A stretch of 64,000 nucleotides of DNA from Lentisphaerae bacterium GWF2_50_93. Lineage in GTDB: Bacteria; Verrucomicrobiota; Lentisphaeria; Victivallales; GWF2-50-93. The notes under the pieces were generated by a model. That model did not search any database, was not told the DNA's origin, and was given only the letters and a program-made list of their open reading frames with translations. Positions 55,701 to 63,651 of the stretch are shown here, piece by piece. Position 1 is the stretch's first letter; each line of letters opens with the position of its first letter. The stretch spans positions 1 through 64,000 of the forward strand of contig MHBI01000071.1 in NCBI GenBank assembly GCA_001804815.1. Reading direction: 5' to 3'. The translations under genes and the position numbers were made by a program.

Positions 55701-56588
55701 ATGGCAACAGGCAACAGGAGCAAGGCCGGGGCAATGCTTGTTTCAGCCAATAAAGCTCTAGAGAAATATCAAGGATATTACACCAAGGAACTGAAAGACG
55801 AGGTCACGCGGCTTCTTGCCGAGGTGGGCGACGTTAAATTTGAAGGTCAAACCGCAAAACAGGTCAGGGACTTCCCCGACAAGTACAAGCTCTACATTCA
55901 ACCGGTCGGAAAGAACAACATGAGGATTGTCAACAATGCCGCCGTCAAGGCCGGAGAATTTTTCGGGACGAAAATCGAGGTCCTGCCTGAAATCCCGCTG
56001 CCGGAAGACGACCCGTACGCATTCAACAAGGAACGAGGACAGTATGATTCCGAAGTACTAATTGCGCGGGTCGCAATAGCCGCTCCAGTTCCCAGGGATG
56101 CCATATGGATATTCTACGTCATGCCTGAAAGCATATACTACAGGAAATTCGCCTGGAATCGAGGCCTGTGGAGCAACTCATATGGGGATCTGACTTCCAC
56201 CAATCCGAGGATAAGGGACTCCGATAATTTAATTACCGGCTATATAGCATCAAAGGTTTCTTCAAGTTTCTTGGATCAATGCAGTTCCTGTATAAACCTG
56301 CCGGAAGACGCAAAACAAAGGAAAGTGAAAGTCTGCAAAAATCTTCCATGCCTGGTCGCGGCACCTTATGACGGGGTACTATCCATATGCGATGACTGCC
56401 AGAAAAGATACGGGCAGGTTGATTTTGACAAGGCATTCAATGTTTTTCAAAACATGAGGTGGCCAAGCACCTGTAACTGCGACAAGTGCAGAATTACAGA
56501 GGACAAGAAAAAATACATCGACAAATATAATCAGCAGGTCAAGGATTTCCTGGCAAAGGCCAATAAGGAAAATGAACAGAAGAAATAA
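52764..56588 (+). CDS. exported CBM9-like-CsgG-TPR-archaemetzincin-like protein
   Basis: The second paralogue, 1274 residues, with a signal peptide (MNKRILLSLLLFLLTLTSQS). Its sugar-type domain is at the front: about 28-230 look CBM9-like (DGKPDDWGG, then WEGDTIDVFITDN). A beta-rich linker follows, two CsgG-like domains (about 430-740, RLVSHDEMDRILLEMKIKSL), TPR helices, and the archaemetzincin-like module from about 1040 (KLYIQPVGK, EVLPEIPLPEDDP, GQYDSEVL). Its zinc cysteines are C1191, C1196, C1209 and C1212. HExxH is missing. It is translationally coupled to the first paralogue. Confidence 0.75.
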   Translation: MNKRILLSLLLFLLTLTSQSAPEDNIIAPFDIPYVDGITIDGKPDDWGGRGFRVDWMNVQNNNDRLKPEDFDPRFRIGWDQRGIFMLFSITDDIICEDRDSNLWEGDTIDVFITDNPVAERYTRIIVSPGLDAGMKNELRIKRQKNIGAEVEVARIKTEKGYICEMFMPWRNIGKAPAEGDVIFLQIYVNDMESGEKKVRYLFFPLEYDDAYYFRGNMHSLRLARAASQPIVSSNEARWNGKENMLAITGVPELAGKEFTVRSPRRELARGKMKSNVKQGGSFGQVIIPAPLQDEYLGDFEIEFSDGLKHRGVASAFKPINLCADLKSSESMDGNLKLSMDLADSEKNAGYYLVSPLTVRCIFIDENGKELPGANGKAGEDITLKVPGNGSYALLATLCDLDNDVLAGRVLSLANGKVVQPVNTDKASVIAVSGIGPFNWMMVYFKSFHLDDIFCLRDRISSILVHNYNCITLSRARGYNMAVENSINKINLLTSENTNPSDTSSLQVPAADFAVTGHYKFTGRQNPVYIDRDYTCEIMLNEISGPGKKFQKLDVASDPANYWKIAAPIIAAINPPPRIPLGPGTGRLDGTWAILPITIKGMALKSKELPLSVGIEIALQESGRISRLVSHDEMDRILLEMKIKSLDGATESLAGDIAKIAGADRVIMGTLSDYSNQRHQLNLFLVDGRNSVILESASAICLKSSLNDSASLLALKLTERKYESPALPPQSDEARKKEAEIYLKIEKASLSKEPGLKDDYRGKYLCLLYSHALSNLESAYYLAGSDQEQACRIVGGILSENLLEAIPAAEKLSLIQMVDNILRPIPPGEKTKRALSYRAAARIYTGIEYDEAAGILDEQKAKYPGLDEEYSCRLKIHLLYNAGKYDEAAAGIDALVKTYGRNTLCLNYFADVYRKTGDEKRELEILESIRNGKSAENLSRYVKLTAKFKGPEKAIALYENTGQWLNTDPGTFMELAKCYMATGNRSKAGAMLVSANKALEKYQGYYTKELKDEVTRLLAEVGDVKFEGQTAKQVRDFPDKYKLYIQPVGKNNMRIVNNAAVKAGEFFGTKIEVLPEIPLPEDDPYAFNKERGQYDSEVLIARVAIAAPVPRDAIWIFYVMPESIYYRKFAWNRGLWSNSYGDLTSTNPRIRDSDNLITGYIASKVSSSFLDQCSSCINLPEDAKQRKVKVCKNLPCLVAAPYDGVLSICDDCQKRYGQVDFDKAFNVFQNMRWPSTCNCDKCRITEDKKKYIDKYNQQVKDFLAKANKENEQKK

Positions 56589-56615
56589 CGCCAGTCGCAA
56601 ACATAGGGAATATTC

Positions 56616-59600
56616 ATGATAGATAAACTCATACTCGCCATACTGATGCTGGTTTCAATCCAGCTCTTTTCCCAATCCGACAAGCCCGACAAGCCCGACC
56701 GCCCGGCCGTGATCGCGGTGGGCGGATTCGCGAACAATTATGGCTGGAGCAAGGAAAATGTCCATACGCTGGTTGCGCTCAGGGACAGGGTTGTTTCCGA
56801 TCTCGTGCGCAATTATGACTGCATAGTCCTCAGCCGGTCCAAAGGATATGACATGGCCATGGAAAAAGCCATCAATACAGTTTCTGTAATTGACAAGAAA
56901 GCCGCGCCTGACGCAATTCCCGCCGCGGACTATGCAATCACCGGGTATTTCGACTGGGGCGCCCGCACTGGTACAAACAGGGTCAATGTCGATTTTGTCC
57001 TGATAACCACAAATCCTGCGGAAAAGAGCAGGAGCGACTTCACGACTGTCAAGATCAATGACGAGAGCATGTGGCCGATAGACAAGGTGTCCGGGAAGAT
57101 ATCTGCGAGGATCGCAAAGGAGTTGAATCTGAAGAAGCGGCCTGACAAGGAACTTGGGACCGGGAAGATCGACGAGGTCTGGGCTGTGCTTCCGTTTTCC
57201 AGGCTTGAGGATCTGAAAAAATTCAAGATGCCACCCGACGAGGATCTTGCAGTAAAGGCGGAACTGGCGCTCCAGGAATCAAACAGGCTCAAGGCCATTG
57301 TCGACCACAAGGCCATAAGCAGTACGTTGACAGAAATGAAAGTTTCATCCCTTTCCGGTGCGACGGAGGGGTTTGCCGGAGGACTTGCGAGGATTGTCGG
57401 AGCGGACAGGATAATCATGGGCAGTGTCAGCAGCTCCTACGAAAAGGGCAATGACCTGAGGGTGGATCTGCTGCTGGTTGACGGCAAGACTTCCGTTGTC
57501 GTCGACAGCCGGTCCGCATTATGCAGCAGGGATACTGTTGACAAGGCTGTGGCTGATGAGGTCCTGGAGTTCCTGAAGCATAAATACGTCAGCGTGCTGC
57601 TTGACAATTCCACGCCGGAGATGCGGAAGAAGGAGGCTCAGCTGTATCTGGATGTCGGCAGGGCTATCAGGGTAAGGACAAACTCCTATGATGCGGAAAT
57701 GATTTTGAATTCGGCAGGCTTCTTTGATTCCGCCTATTATCTGGCCTGCGGAGATGACGAGATCCTATATAAGACTGCAGAGAAAATGATCGGGATAATG
57801 GGAAACAAGGAGTTTGCAAAGCAGTTCCCTGATATTGTAGTCGAGCTTGGAAGGAAAGTTGAGGAGATGCTTGTGAACATGAAGCCGTCTGAAAAATGCA
57901 AGTTTCCGTACCTTCAGAGGGCTGATGCGAAAAACATCCAGGGCAGATATGAAGATGCGCTGAAGCTTGCAGACGAGCAGATTAAAAACGAACCCAGGAT
58001 AGAAAACGTCAAGCCGAATGCACCTCCGCCTTTTTCCGTAGCGAGGGCGTTGATGGTCAAGTCGGATGCATACATAGGGCTGAAGGAATATGACAATGCC
58101 TTAGGCTGCCTTGAGAAGCTGCCGCCGGTCGGCTTCATAACTGTCAAGCGGGTTGACATCTGCAGATTGCAGGGCGACGAGAAGAAGGAGCTGGAATACT
58201 TGAAGCAGATGCAGATGCACGGGTATGCTCTGACCGAATATCCGATACGGCTTTTCATGCTCATGAAAAAGCATGAGGGGCCAGCCAGCGCCATCAAATA
58301 TGCCGACGAGAAATTTTCATCGTGGACTGTCCACAGGACCGAATATCAGATTGAACTTGCAAAGGCCTGCATGGAGTCAGGGGACAAGAAGCGCGCGGCG
58401 ACTATCATCGATGTCCTTAACAGGGATTTTGTGTTCGGGGGTATGGAACGGGAATCGAAGGAGAGGGCTGCGGAAGCGAAGGAGCTGAAGAAGCAGATCG
58501 GCGATTTCGCCGGAATTGAGTGGAAGACTGCGGGGCAGGTGAAGAAAATCCCTGAGAAATACAAGATCTACCTCCAGCCCCTGGGCGACATGCAGATGAT
58601 GCTTCTCGAGGGGGCCGCGAAAAAGATGAGGGATTATTTCGGTGGCAAGGTCGAGATACTTCCGATCCTTCCGATGCCGAAGGATCCTGACTGCTTCAAG
58701 AAAGAGCGGGGGCAGCATGACGCAAAATCACTGATTGAAAGGGTTGTCTCGGCCGTTGGCGTGCCAAAGGACGCCGTTTTCATCGCATATTTCACCAAGG
58801 AGAGCATTTATCAGGACGATCTGAGATATGTATACGGGAGCTACTATTCAAGCCATGGAGGCACGGTCATTTCATATCACATGCTTCATTCCGACGAATT
58901 CAACAATCTTTCCGATATCATTGTGAAGAGCGCCGCCTGCATGCTGGTCAACAGGCATCTGCCCGGATGCAGGAACTTCTCATGCATAAATATAACTTCC
59001 GGCAAGATGGACGGTGCGTCGGGTGAACAGCTGGCCATGTGCGAGGATTGCCAGAAGAACTACCGCGGCCTGGATTTCGATGATCTGTTTGATGAACTGC
59101 AGAACCGGTACCCTGCTGACATAAGGGCGAACATAAGGAAGAAGACCGGAGCTGACAGGGATCTGTCAAAGTGGAACGATGAATACAAACAGCAGGTCAA
59201 GGTCGCGCTTGAGAAACCAAAGCATTCCGTAGGCGCCGGGAAGACGGAGGCCTCTGGAAAAATTGATATGCCTGTAAAAGGATATAGGTTTTCAATATGC
59301 GGGGAGAAGGAGCAGGAGCCGGGGAAACAGGTTGTCCTCGGCAGGAAGAAATGGACCGGCCCCAAGGATTGTTCCGCAGAAGGGATCATCGGCATGGATG
59401 ACAATGGAATAACGGTGACTGTCGATGTAAGGGACGATTCGCTTGTGGCATGCTATGACACCCTTTATGACGATGACGGGCTCGATCTCTATTTTGATTT
59501 CCGACCGGAAGACAAGCGGAACGACACATATGAAAAGGGCGTCTTCCAGATAACCGCCGTTCCGTTTTTCTACGATGCCGCGCCCAACTCGTTTAAATTC

Positions 59601-59873
59601 TTCAAGGGCGGCAAGGATTATGACTCGTCGGTCAAAGGAGTGACCATCAAATCAGCTCCATTGGGGGATAAAGGATATAGGATGCAGGTATTTATTCCTT
59701 TCGAAGGACTTGCAGTTGCACATTTCCTGCCAAAGGACAGCTTCAAGTTTGACCTGGCAGTGAACGATGCCGACGAAGAGGGGCGTGACCATCAGATCAT
59801 GTGGCATGGGACGACCAACAATTGGAATACCCCCAGGAATTTCGGGGAGATAAAGATCCAGGACTGCAAATAA
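56616..59873 (+). CDS. exported CsgG-TPR-archaemetzincin-like protein with C-terminal CBM9-like domain
   Basis: The third paralogue, 1085 residues, with a signal peptide (MIDKLILAILMLVSIQLFSQ). Two CsgG-like domains (20-330, IVDHKAISSTLTEMKVSSLS) and TPR helices (340-640) precede the archaemetzincin-like module from about 648 (KIYLQPLGD, VEILPILPMPKDP, GQHDAKSL). Zinc cysteines are C785, C790, C809 and C812; the 18-residue C790-C809 gap equals the one I recall in human AMZ2. Where AMZ has HELGH this has CMLVN. The CBM9-like domain (about 888-1085) is here at the end. It starts 27 bp after the second paralogue. Confidence 0.75.
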   Translation: MIDKLILAILMLVSIQLFSQSDKPDKPDRPAVIAVGGFANNYGWSKENVHTLVALRDRVVSDLVRNYDCIVLSRSKGYDMAMEKAINTVSVIDKKAAPDAIPAADYAITGYFDWGARTGTNRVNVDFVLITTNPAEKSRSDFTTVKINDESMWPIDKVSGKISARIAKELNLKKRPDKELGTGKIDEVWAVLPFSRLEDLKKFKMPPDEDLAVKAELALQESNRLKAIVDHKAISSTLTEMKVSSLSGATEGFAGGLARIVGADRIIMGSVSSSYEKGNDLRVDLLLVDGKTSVVVDSRSALCSRDTVDKAVADEVLEFLKHKYVSVLLDNSTPEMRKKEAQLYLDVGRAIRVRTNSYDAEMILNSAGFFDSAYYLACGDDEILYKTAEKMIGIMGNKEFAKQFPDIVVELGRKVEEMLVNMKPSEKCKFPYLQRADAKNIQGRYEDALKLADEQIKNEPRIENVKPNAPPPFSVARALMVKSDAYIGLKEYDNALGCLEKLPPVGFITVKRVDICRLQGDEKKELEYLKQMQMHGYALTEYPIRLFMLMKKHEGPASAIKYADEKFSSWTVHRTEYQIELAKACMESGDKKRAATIIDVLNRDFVFGGMERESKERAAEAKELKKQIGDFAGIEWKTAGQVKKIPEKYKIYLQPLGDMQMMLLEGAAKKMRDYFGGKVEILPILPMPKDPDCFKKERGQHDAKSLIERVVSAVGVPKDAVFIAYFTKESIYQDDLRYVYGSYYSSHGGTVISYHMLHSDEFNNLSDIIVKSAACMLVNRHLPGCRNFSCINITSGKMDGASGEQLAMCEDCQKNYRGLDFDDLFDELQNRYPADIRANIRKKTGADRDLSKWNDEYKQQVKVALEKPKHSVGAGKTEASGKIDMPVKGYRFSICGEKEQEPGKQVVLGRKKWTGPKDCSAEGIIGMDDNGITVTVDVRDDSLVACYDTLYDDDGLDLYFDFRPEDKRNDTYEKGVFQITAVPFFYDAAPNSFKFFKGGKDYDSSVKGVTIKSAPLGDKGYRMQVFIPFEGLAVAHFLPKDSFKFDLAVNDADEEGRDHQIMWHGTTNNWNTPRNFGEIKIQDCK

Positions 59874-59883
59874 GGATGCGTCT

Positions 59884-59967
59884 ATGATTAAAAAAATGTT
59901 TTTTGGTTCTTCTCTTGTAGTGGCTCGTGTTCGAGCGTTCTTAATTAATGGATTCTCAAAATACTGA
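59884..59967 (+). pseudogene. possible truncated start of a fourth exported gene
   Basis: Ten bases after the third paralogue an AAGGA site precedes ATG 59884 and 27 codons that begin like a signal peptide (MIKKMFFGSSLVVARVRAF) but stop at once. The spacing is as between cluster genes. It may be the leftover of a deleted gene, or chance. Confidence 0.3.
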
Positions 59968-60388
59968 AGAACGCGCAAATCCTCCGCGGAGGACTACGAA
60001 CAAACGCAGCCATTCCTGGACTCATTTCTAAGCCCGACAGGCTCCAGGTGGCGGATAAACGTCCCGCCGGCAATTTCCGGATAATGTAACACAGGCATTT
60101 GTTTGTAGTTAACGCAATCTTGCGTGTTCCATCGAGTAAATCAAGAACAGCCAATAATGGCTTAACTACCAACAACTCCCAGCAACCTGTATTGAACAAT
60201 AAAATTTCCTTGCTATGAGGAATTAATCCTGAGCATGGTGACACATAAAGATGACTTTTCCGTTCCGTATCTGTCAGCTTCAAAGCTTTTCAGCGGCATC
60301 TACCGCCCCGTTGTGTATTGTGATTAATCGAGAAAAGAATATTTTATAAAAAAGAGAAATTCCTCCAAATAGCAGTTTTGAGTAAATA
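59968..60388. other. unassigned intergenic stretch
   Basis: Short open frames exist on both strands, including a 112-codon one on the minus strand at 59945-60283, but none has a ribosome site or recognisable product. It may hold decayed DNA. I see no tRNA, repeat or mobile element in it. Confidence 0.4.
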
Positions 60389-60750
60389 ATGAATATCACA
60401 GATGAAAATCCTAATGACAAAGCAATAGCATCGATATGCTATTTCGGAATATTAGTTGCTGGCATGATAATCACATGTCCAGAACCAAGTTGCGGATAGC
60501 TGTTGGCACCTTGCTTTCCGTTGGGTCTTCTTGAGTTGCTTAAAGGCATTCCCAAAAATATAATGTCCAAAAATATAATGTTAGCATTTGGGTTTGCTGC
60601 ATACTCCCTCTATTTAGTTTTCCTGCTCCTTTCCTTTCCGTGCGTAAGAAAATAGCATTTAGCATAATTTGCCTTATTTTTATAATAATCGTTTTATTAA
60701 ATGTTTCAGGATGCAAAATCATGCTTAAAGCGGTTTCTCAAATTACTTAA
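60389..60750 (+). pseudogene. decayed small membrane protein gene
   Basis: From ATG 60389 the frame encodes MNITDENPNDKAIASICYFG and a hydrophobic helix, meets one TAG after 36 codons, then continues in the same frame with two more hydrophobic segments to a stop near 60654. Hydrophobic coding goes on in another frame from a GTG at 60640 (RKKIAFSIICLIFIIIVLLN, then VSGC, like a lipoprotein signal). Either this is one gene broken by a nonsense and a frameshift mutation or two tiny genes. It is AT-rich relative to its neighbours. Confidence 0.35.
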
Positions 60751-60856
60751 TTGTCAGAACAAAAATGCTTCTCCTAACCTCGCATCCTCTCGGCAGGAGA
60801 CCATAGGCGGATGTAAACAAAATAATCTTAATGGCTGTCTTAACCTATGATGACAA

Positions 60857-61918
60857 TTACTTCAGGAAACGGACGCACACGGGCTTTCCGATCGTGATTT
60901 TCCCTTCCGTGACTACAAGCAATCCTGTCTCCTGGTTGATCCGGAATACAATGACAGAATCGGAATCCTGATTGGCGACAATGCAGAGCTGACCAGTCGG
61001 ATCGATGTTGAAGTTCCTGGGATTCCTGATTCCTGAATTCTGGAAACCTAGCAGGGTCAGTGTCCCTTTAACGGCATCGATTTTATAAATGGCGATGGAA
61101 TCGTGTCCTCGGTTTGAGCCATAAAGGAATTTTCCATTCGGATGAACTCTCACTTCCGCGCAAATGCTTGTTCCTGAAAAACCTTCCGGCAGAGTTGAGA
61201 TTGTCTGGATCTCGGAAAGATTTCCATTTGCAGGCTCATAGACGAAAGCGACTATTGTTTCATCAAGCTCATTGATAAGATAGGCGAACTTCCCGTCTGG
61301 ACTGAAAGTAAGATGACGCGGCCCTGCTCCAGGTTTGATCTTTATCTCAGGAGGATCGTTCTGCAGAAGCCTGCCGGATTCGGACTCAATCTTATAGATC
61401 ATTATCTTGTCTATTCCCAGATCTGCGACATACGCAAATCGGTTGTCCGGGCTGAAATTGATGCTGTGGGCATGCGGTTCCTTCTGGCGTTTTGGGTTTA
61501 CGCTTGATCCCGTGTGCTGAATCGAACTTGCAGGCTCAGCCAGGGAACCATCACCATTTATCGGAATCGACGCCACGCTTCCGCTGCCATAATTCGCGAC
61601 CAACAAGAGCCTGCCATCAGCTGAAACACTGAGATGGCAGGGGCCTTTGCCGCATGAGCTGGAGGAGTTCATCAAACTTAGTTTTTTCGTATCCCGATCA
61701 ATTGCGAAGGCGCTCACCATACCCGGATTGCGTTCTGTAACGGCATATAGGAACTTGGAATTAGGATGCATTTCCAGGAAAGTGGGATCCGTAACCGTGG
61801 CAGCAAGTCCAGGACTGGAAAGGTTTCCTGTATTCAAATCAAGCACGGAATGATAAATACCCTCGGAAAGACCAGGCTTGTTGTAAGTTCCGAAGTAGAC
61901 GTCTGTTGAGTCTGGCAT
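60857..61918 (-). CDS. lactonase-family seven-bladed beta-propeller protein
   Basis: A 353-residue propeller of the 6-phosphogluconolactonase (Pgl) type. It starts VYFGTYNKPGLSEGIY and has repeated blade motifs NSKFLYAVTE, DGRLLLVANYGSGSVA, DNRFAYVADLGIDKI, DGKFAYLINELDETI and NGKFLYGSNRGHDSI. Conserved His/Arg positions (KEPHAHSINFSPDNR, GAGPRHLTF) match the family. No signal peptide is present, so it is cytoplasmic and could serve the pentose phosphate pathway. The start is taken as ATG 61918 because GGAG lies 6 bp upstream. Confidence 0.85.
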   Translation of the reverse strand: MPDSTDVYFGTYNKPGLSEGIYHSVLDLNTGNLSSPGLAATVTDPTFLEMHPNSKFLYAVTERNPGMVSAFAIDRDTKKLSLMNSSSSCGKGPCHLSVSADGRLLLVANYGSGSVASIPINGDGSLAEPASSIQHTGSSVNPKRQKEPHAHSINFSPDNRFAYVADLGIDKIMIYKIESESGRLLQNDPPEIKIKPGAGPRHLTFSPDGKFAYLINELDETIVAFVYEPANGNLSEIQTISTLPEGFSGTSICAEVRVHPNGKFLYGSNRGHDSIAIYKIDAVKGTLTLLGFQNSGIRNPRNFNIDPTGQLCIVANQDSDSVIVFRINQETGLLVVTEGKITIGKPVCVRFLK

Positions 61919-61998
61919 GTTGTTCTCCATGATAAAATAACATTTATATTTAATGGGCGTTTGATTCAAAAAAGAATGGAACAGGCTAAAGCACGTCC

Positions 61999-63387
61999 CT
62001 ACTTCAATTCCTGCACATCTTCCGTCCTAGCCGGTTCGTCCGCTTGTTTTTCAACAGGCTTTTTGCTTTTCCAGCAATCCCTGGCGGAGACAAGCATCTT
62101 GTGGATTTTTCCGGACAAATGGGAATTGCTTACAATTGTCTTTGCCAGCGTGAACGAAAGCTGTATGAGGAATTTCGGTTCGGTCATCATACTTGGTGGA
62201 GGTGCTGTCCGGGCGCTGTCGCGGATAGACCGTATGCGTTCGGCGAACAACTTGATTATTGGTTCGTCCACAGTACATGCATAGGCCTTCTCAATGCTGC
62301 TGTCAACTTCTACACAGGTGCCATCGGCACCGAGTTTCTGTCCAGTAAGATAGACGACAAGTTCCGAGTCGGGATTAAGCCTGATGAGCCATGAGAGATG
62401 CTGGTCCATCTTCATTAAATCCTTTTCTTCATATCCGTAATGGAAGGCGAGGAAGAGGTGCCAGAATGAAAGTGTCTGGTTGCGCCTGGGAATGTCGGTG
62501 GACGGGGTCATTTCATTCTCATTGGCCATCATTTTCTCCAAGACCGCAAACTCGCCTGATGCGAGAGGCTCCCATCCGAATGAATGGAGAATCCATCCTC
62601 TTATTATATGATATGCCATCTGCTTGTCCTTTATACCGAGATAATTCGTCTCCTGGAACGACTCGGCATTGCAGTTTTCTATCTCGTATAATGCAAGATC
62701 TTTCTGGCACGAAACCAGGTATATCAAAGATAGCAGGAGGCTGAACTCCGGAGGGGGATTTGCTGCTATCGAGTCCAGATCGGCAGCAAGCTCCTCCCTG
62801 CCCTGCCTGTCATCGGCATATGTGTTCTTTGTGAGGAATTCGGCGAGGATCCTGCCGACGTCGGCGATGTCGTTCACAGACTTTGAGAAGGTCTCCTTGT
62901 CGGGAGTTTTCCTGTCTACAGGCATCATCGCCGCCGCAAGGGCCGCTACTTTCAAGGTCTTGAAGGCCGTCGAGATCACCATCTCCCGTCCGGACCGATA
63001 GGTGGAAAGCGTGAACCCGTTGAGCTTGTCACCGAGTTTCTGCCTGCATACTGCGAGATGTTCAACATCGTTGATGGCATCAAGGTCTTCATCCAGGCCT
63101 TTGAGGCATTCCTTTAACTCAGCCTGATTGGATTTTCCCGCAAGCCTGCGGAGTTCGAGCGCCGCCTTCAGGGAACGGTTCTTCCTGTCAGCTGCGTCCT
63201 TGAGGGAGATCCTGCCGGATTCGGCGGTCATTTCAGCACGGCAGCTTCCGACCGTCTGCCTCAGCTCCCTGGCCTTCTCAATATCAGGAAGATCCTTCCT
63301 GGCGGAACATGAGGACAGGAGGAGCAACGAGAGTATTCCAGCCAGGAAAAACACATTGGACCGGCTTGATATCTTCCGCATATCCAC
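61999..63387 (-). CDS. lipoprotein of unknown function
   Basis: A 462-residue protein with a lipoprotein signal peptide (lipobox LLSSC; MDMRKISSRSNVFFLAGILS precedes it). The mature part is helical and charged, with a Cys/Ala-rich middle (about 95-330) reminiscent of TPR-type scaffolds. I do not recognise a catalytic motif. Met3 is an alternative start. It is probably anchored in the membrane. It shares direction with the propeller gene but lies 81 bp upstream of it. Confidence 0.7.
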   Translation of the reverse strand: MDMRKISSRSNVFFLAGILSLLLLSSCSARKDLPDIEKARELRQTVGSCRAEMTAESGRISLKDAADRKNRSLKAALELRRLAGKSNQAELKECLKGLDEDLDAINDVEHLAVCRQKLGDKLNGFTLSTYRSGREMVISTAFKTLKVAALAAAMMPVDRKTPDKETFSKSVNDIADVGRILAEFLTKNTYADDRQGREELAADLDSIAANPPPEFSLLLSLIYLVSCQKDLALYEIENCNAESFQETNYLGIKDKQMAYHIIRGWILHSFGWEPLASGEFAVLEKMMANENEMTPSTDIPRRNQTLSFWHLFLAFHYGYEEKDLMKMDQHLSWLIRLNPDSELVVYLTGQKLGADGTCVEVDSSIEKAYACTVDEPIIKLFAERIRSIRDSARTAPPPSMMTEPKFLIQLSFTLAKTIVSNSHLSGKIHKMLVSARDCWKSKKPVEKQADEPARTEDVQELK

Positions 63388-63418
63388 CTTGTACCTGTTA
63401 CTTTTATTTCGTTTGAAA

Positions 63419-63487
63419 GTAACACAGACATTCTTGTCTGTGATTTCAAATTCAACCTTCGATCGCAGACAGGAATGTCTGCGTTAC
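63419..63487. repeat. intergenic inverted repeat around CAGACATTCTTGTCTG words
   Basis: The left arm 63419-63443 and right arm 63463-63487 are imperfect inverted copies (about 20 of 24 pairs), and each arm is itself a small palindrome (ACAGACATTCTTGTCTGT; GCAGACAGGAATGTCTGC). It lies in the 264-bp divergent gap before the transporter gene, where I see no other feature. Confidence 0.6.
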
Positions 63488-63651
63488 CAACTTTACGAAC
63501 ACAATGTAACTATAATTCATTTTCAGAGATAATCCACAACAGAGCATAGGCGCATGAAAATATTACCATTATCAGGGCACCTGTGAAAGCAACCACTTGA
63601 AATTGATATATTCATAATTACTGTTGGCTCATAATCCGGGGAGGACGCAGA

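Noticed and set aside
49639..59873. Active metalloprotease function for the three giant proteins
   Set aside because: No HExxH motif occurs in the modules where the metzincin active site should lie; the conserved cysteines alone form a structural zinc site.
59945..60283. 112-codon minus-strand frame after the giant gene cluster
   Set aside because: No ribosome site, no domain, and several short frames of similar quality overlap it on the other strand; left as unassigned DNA.
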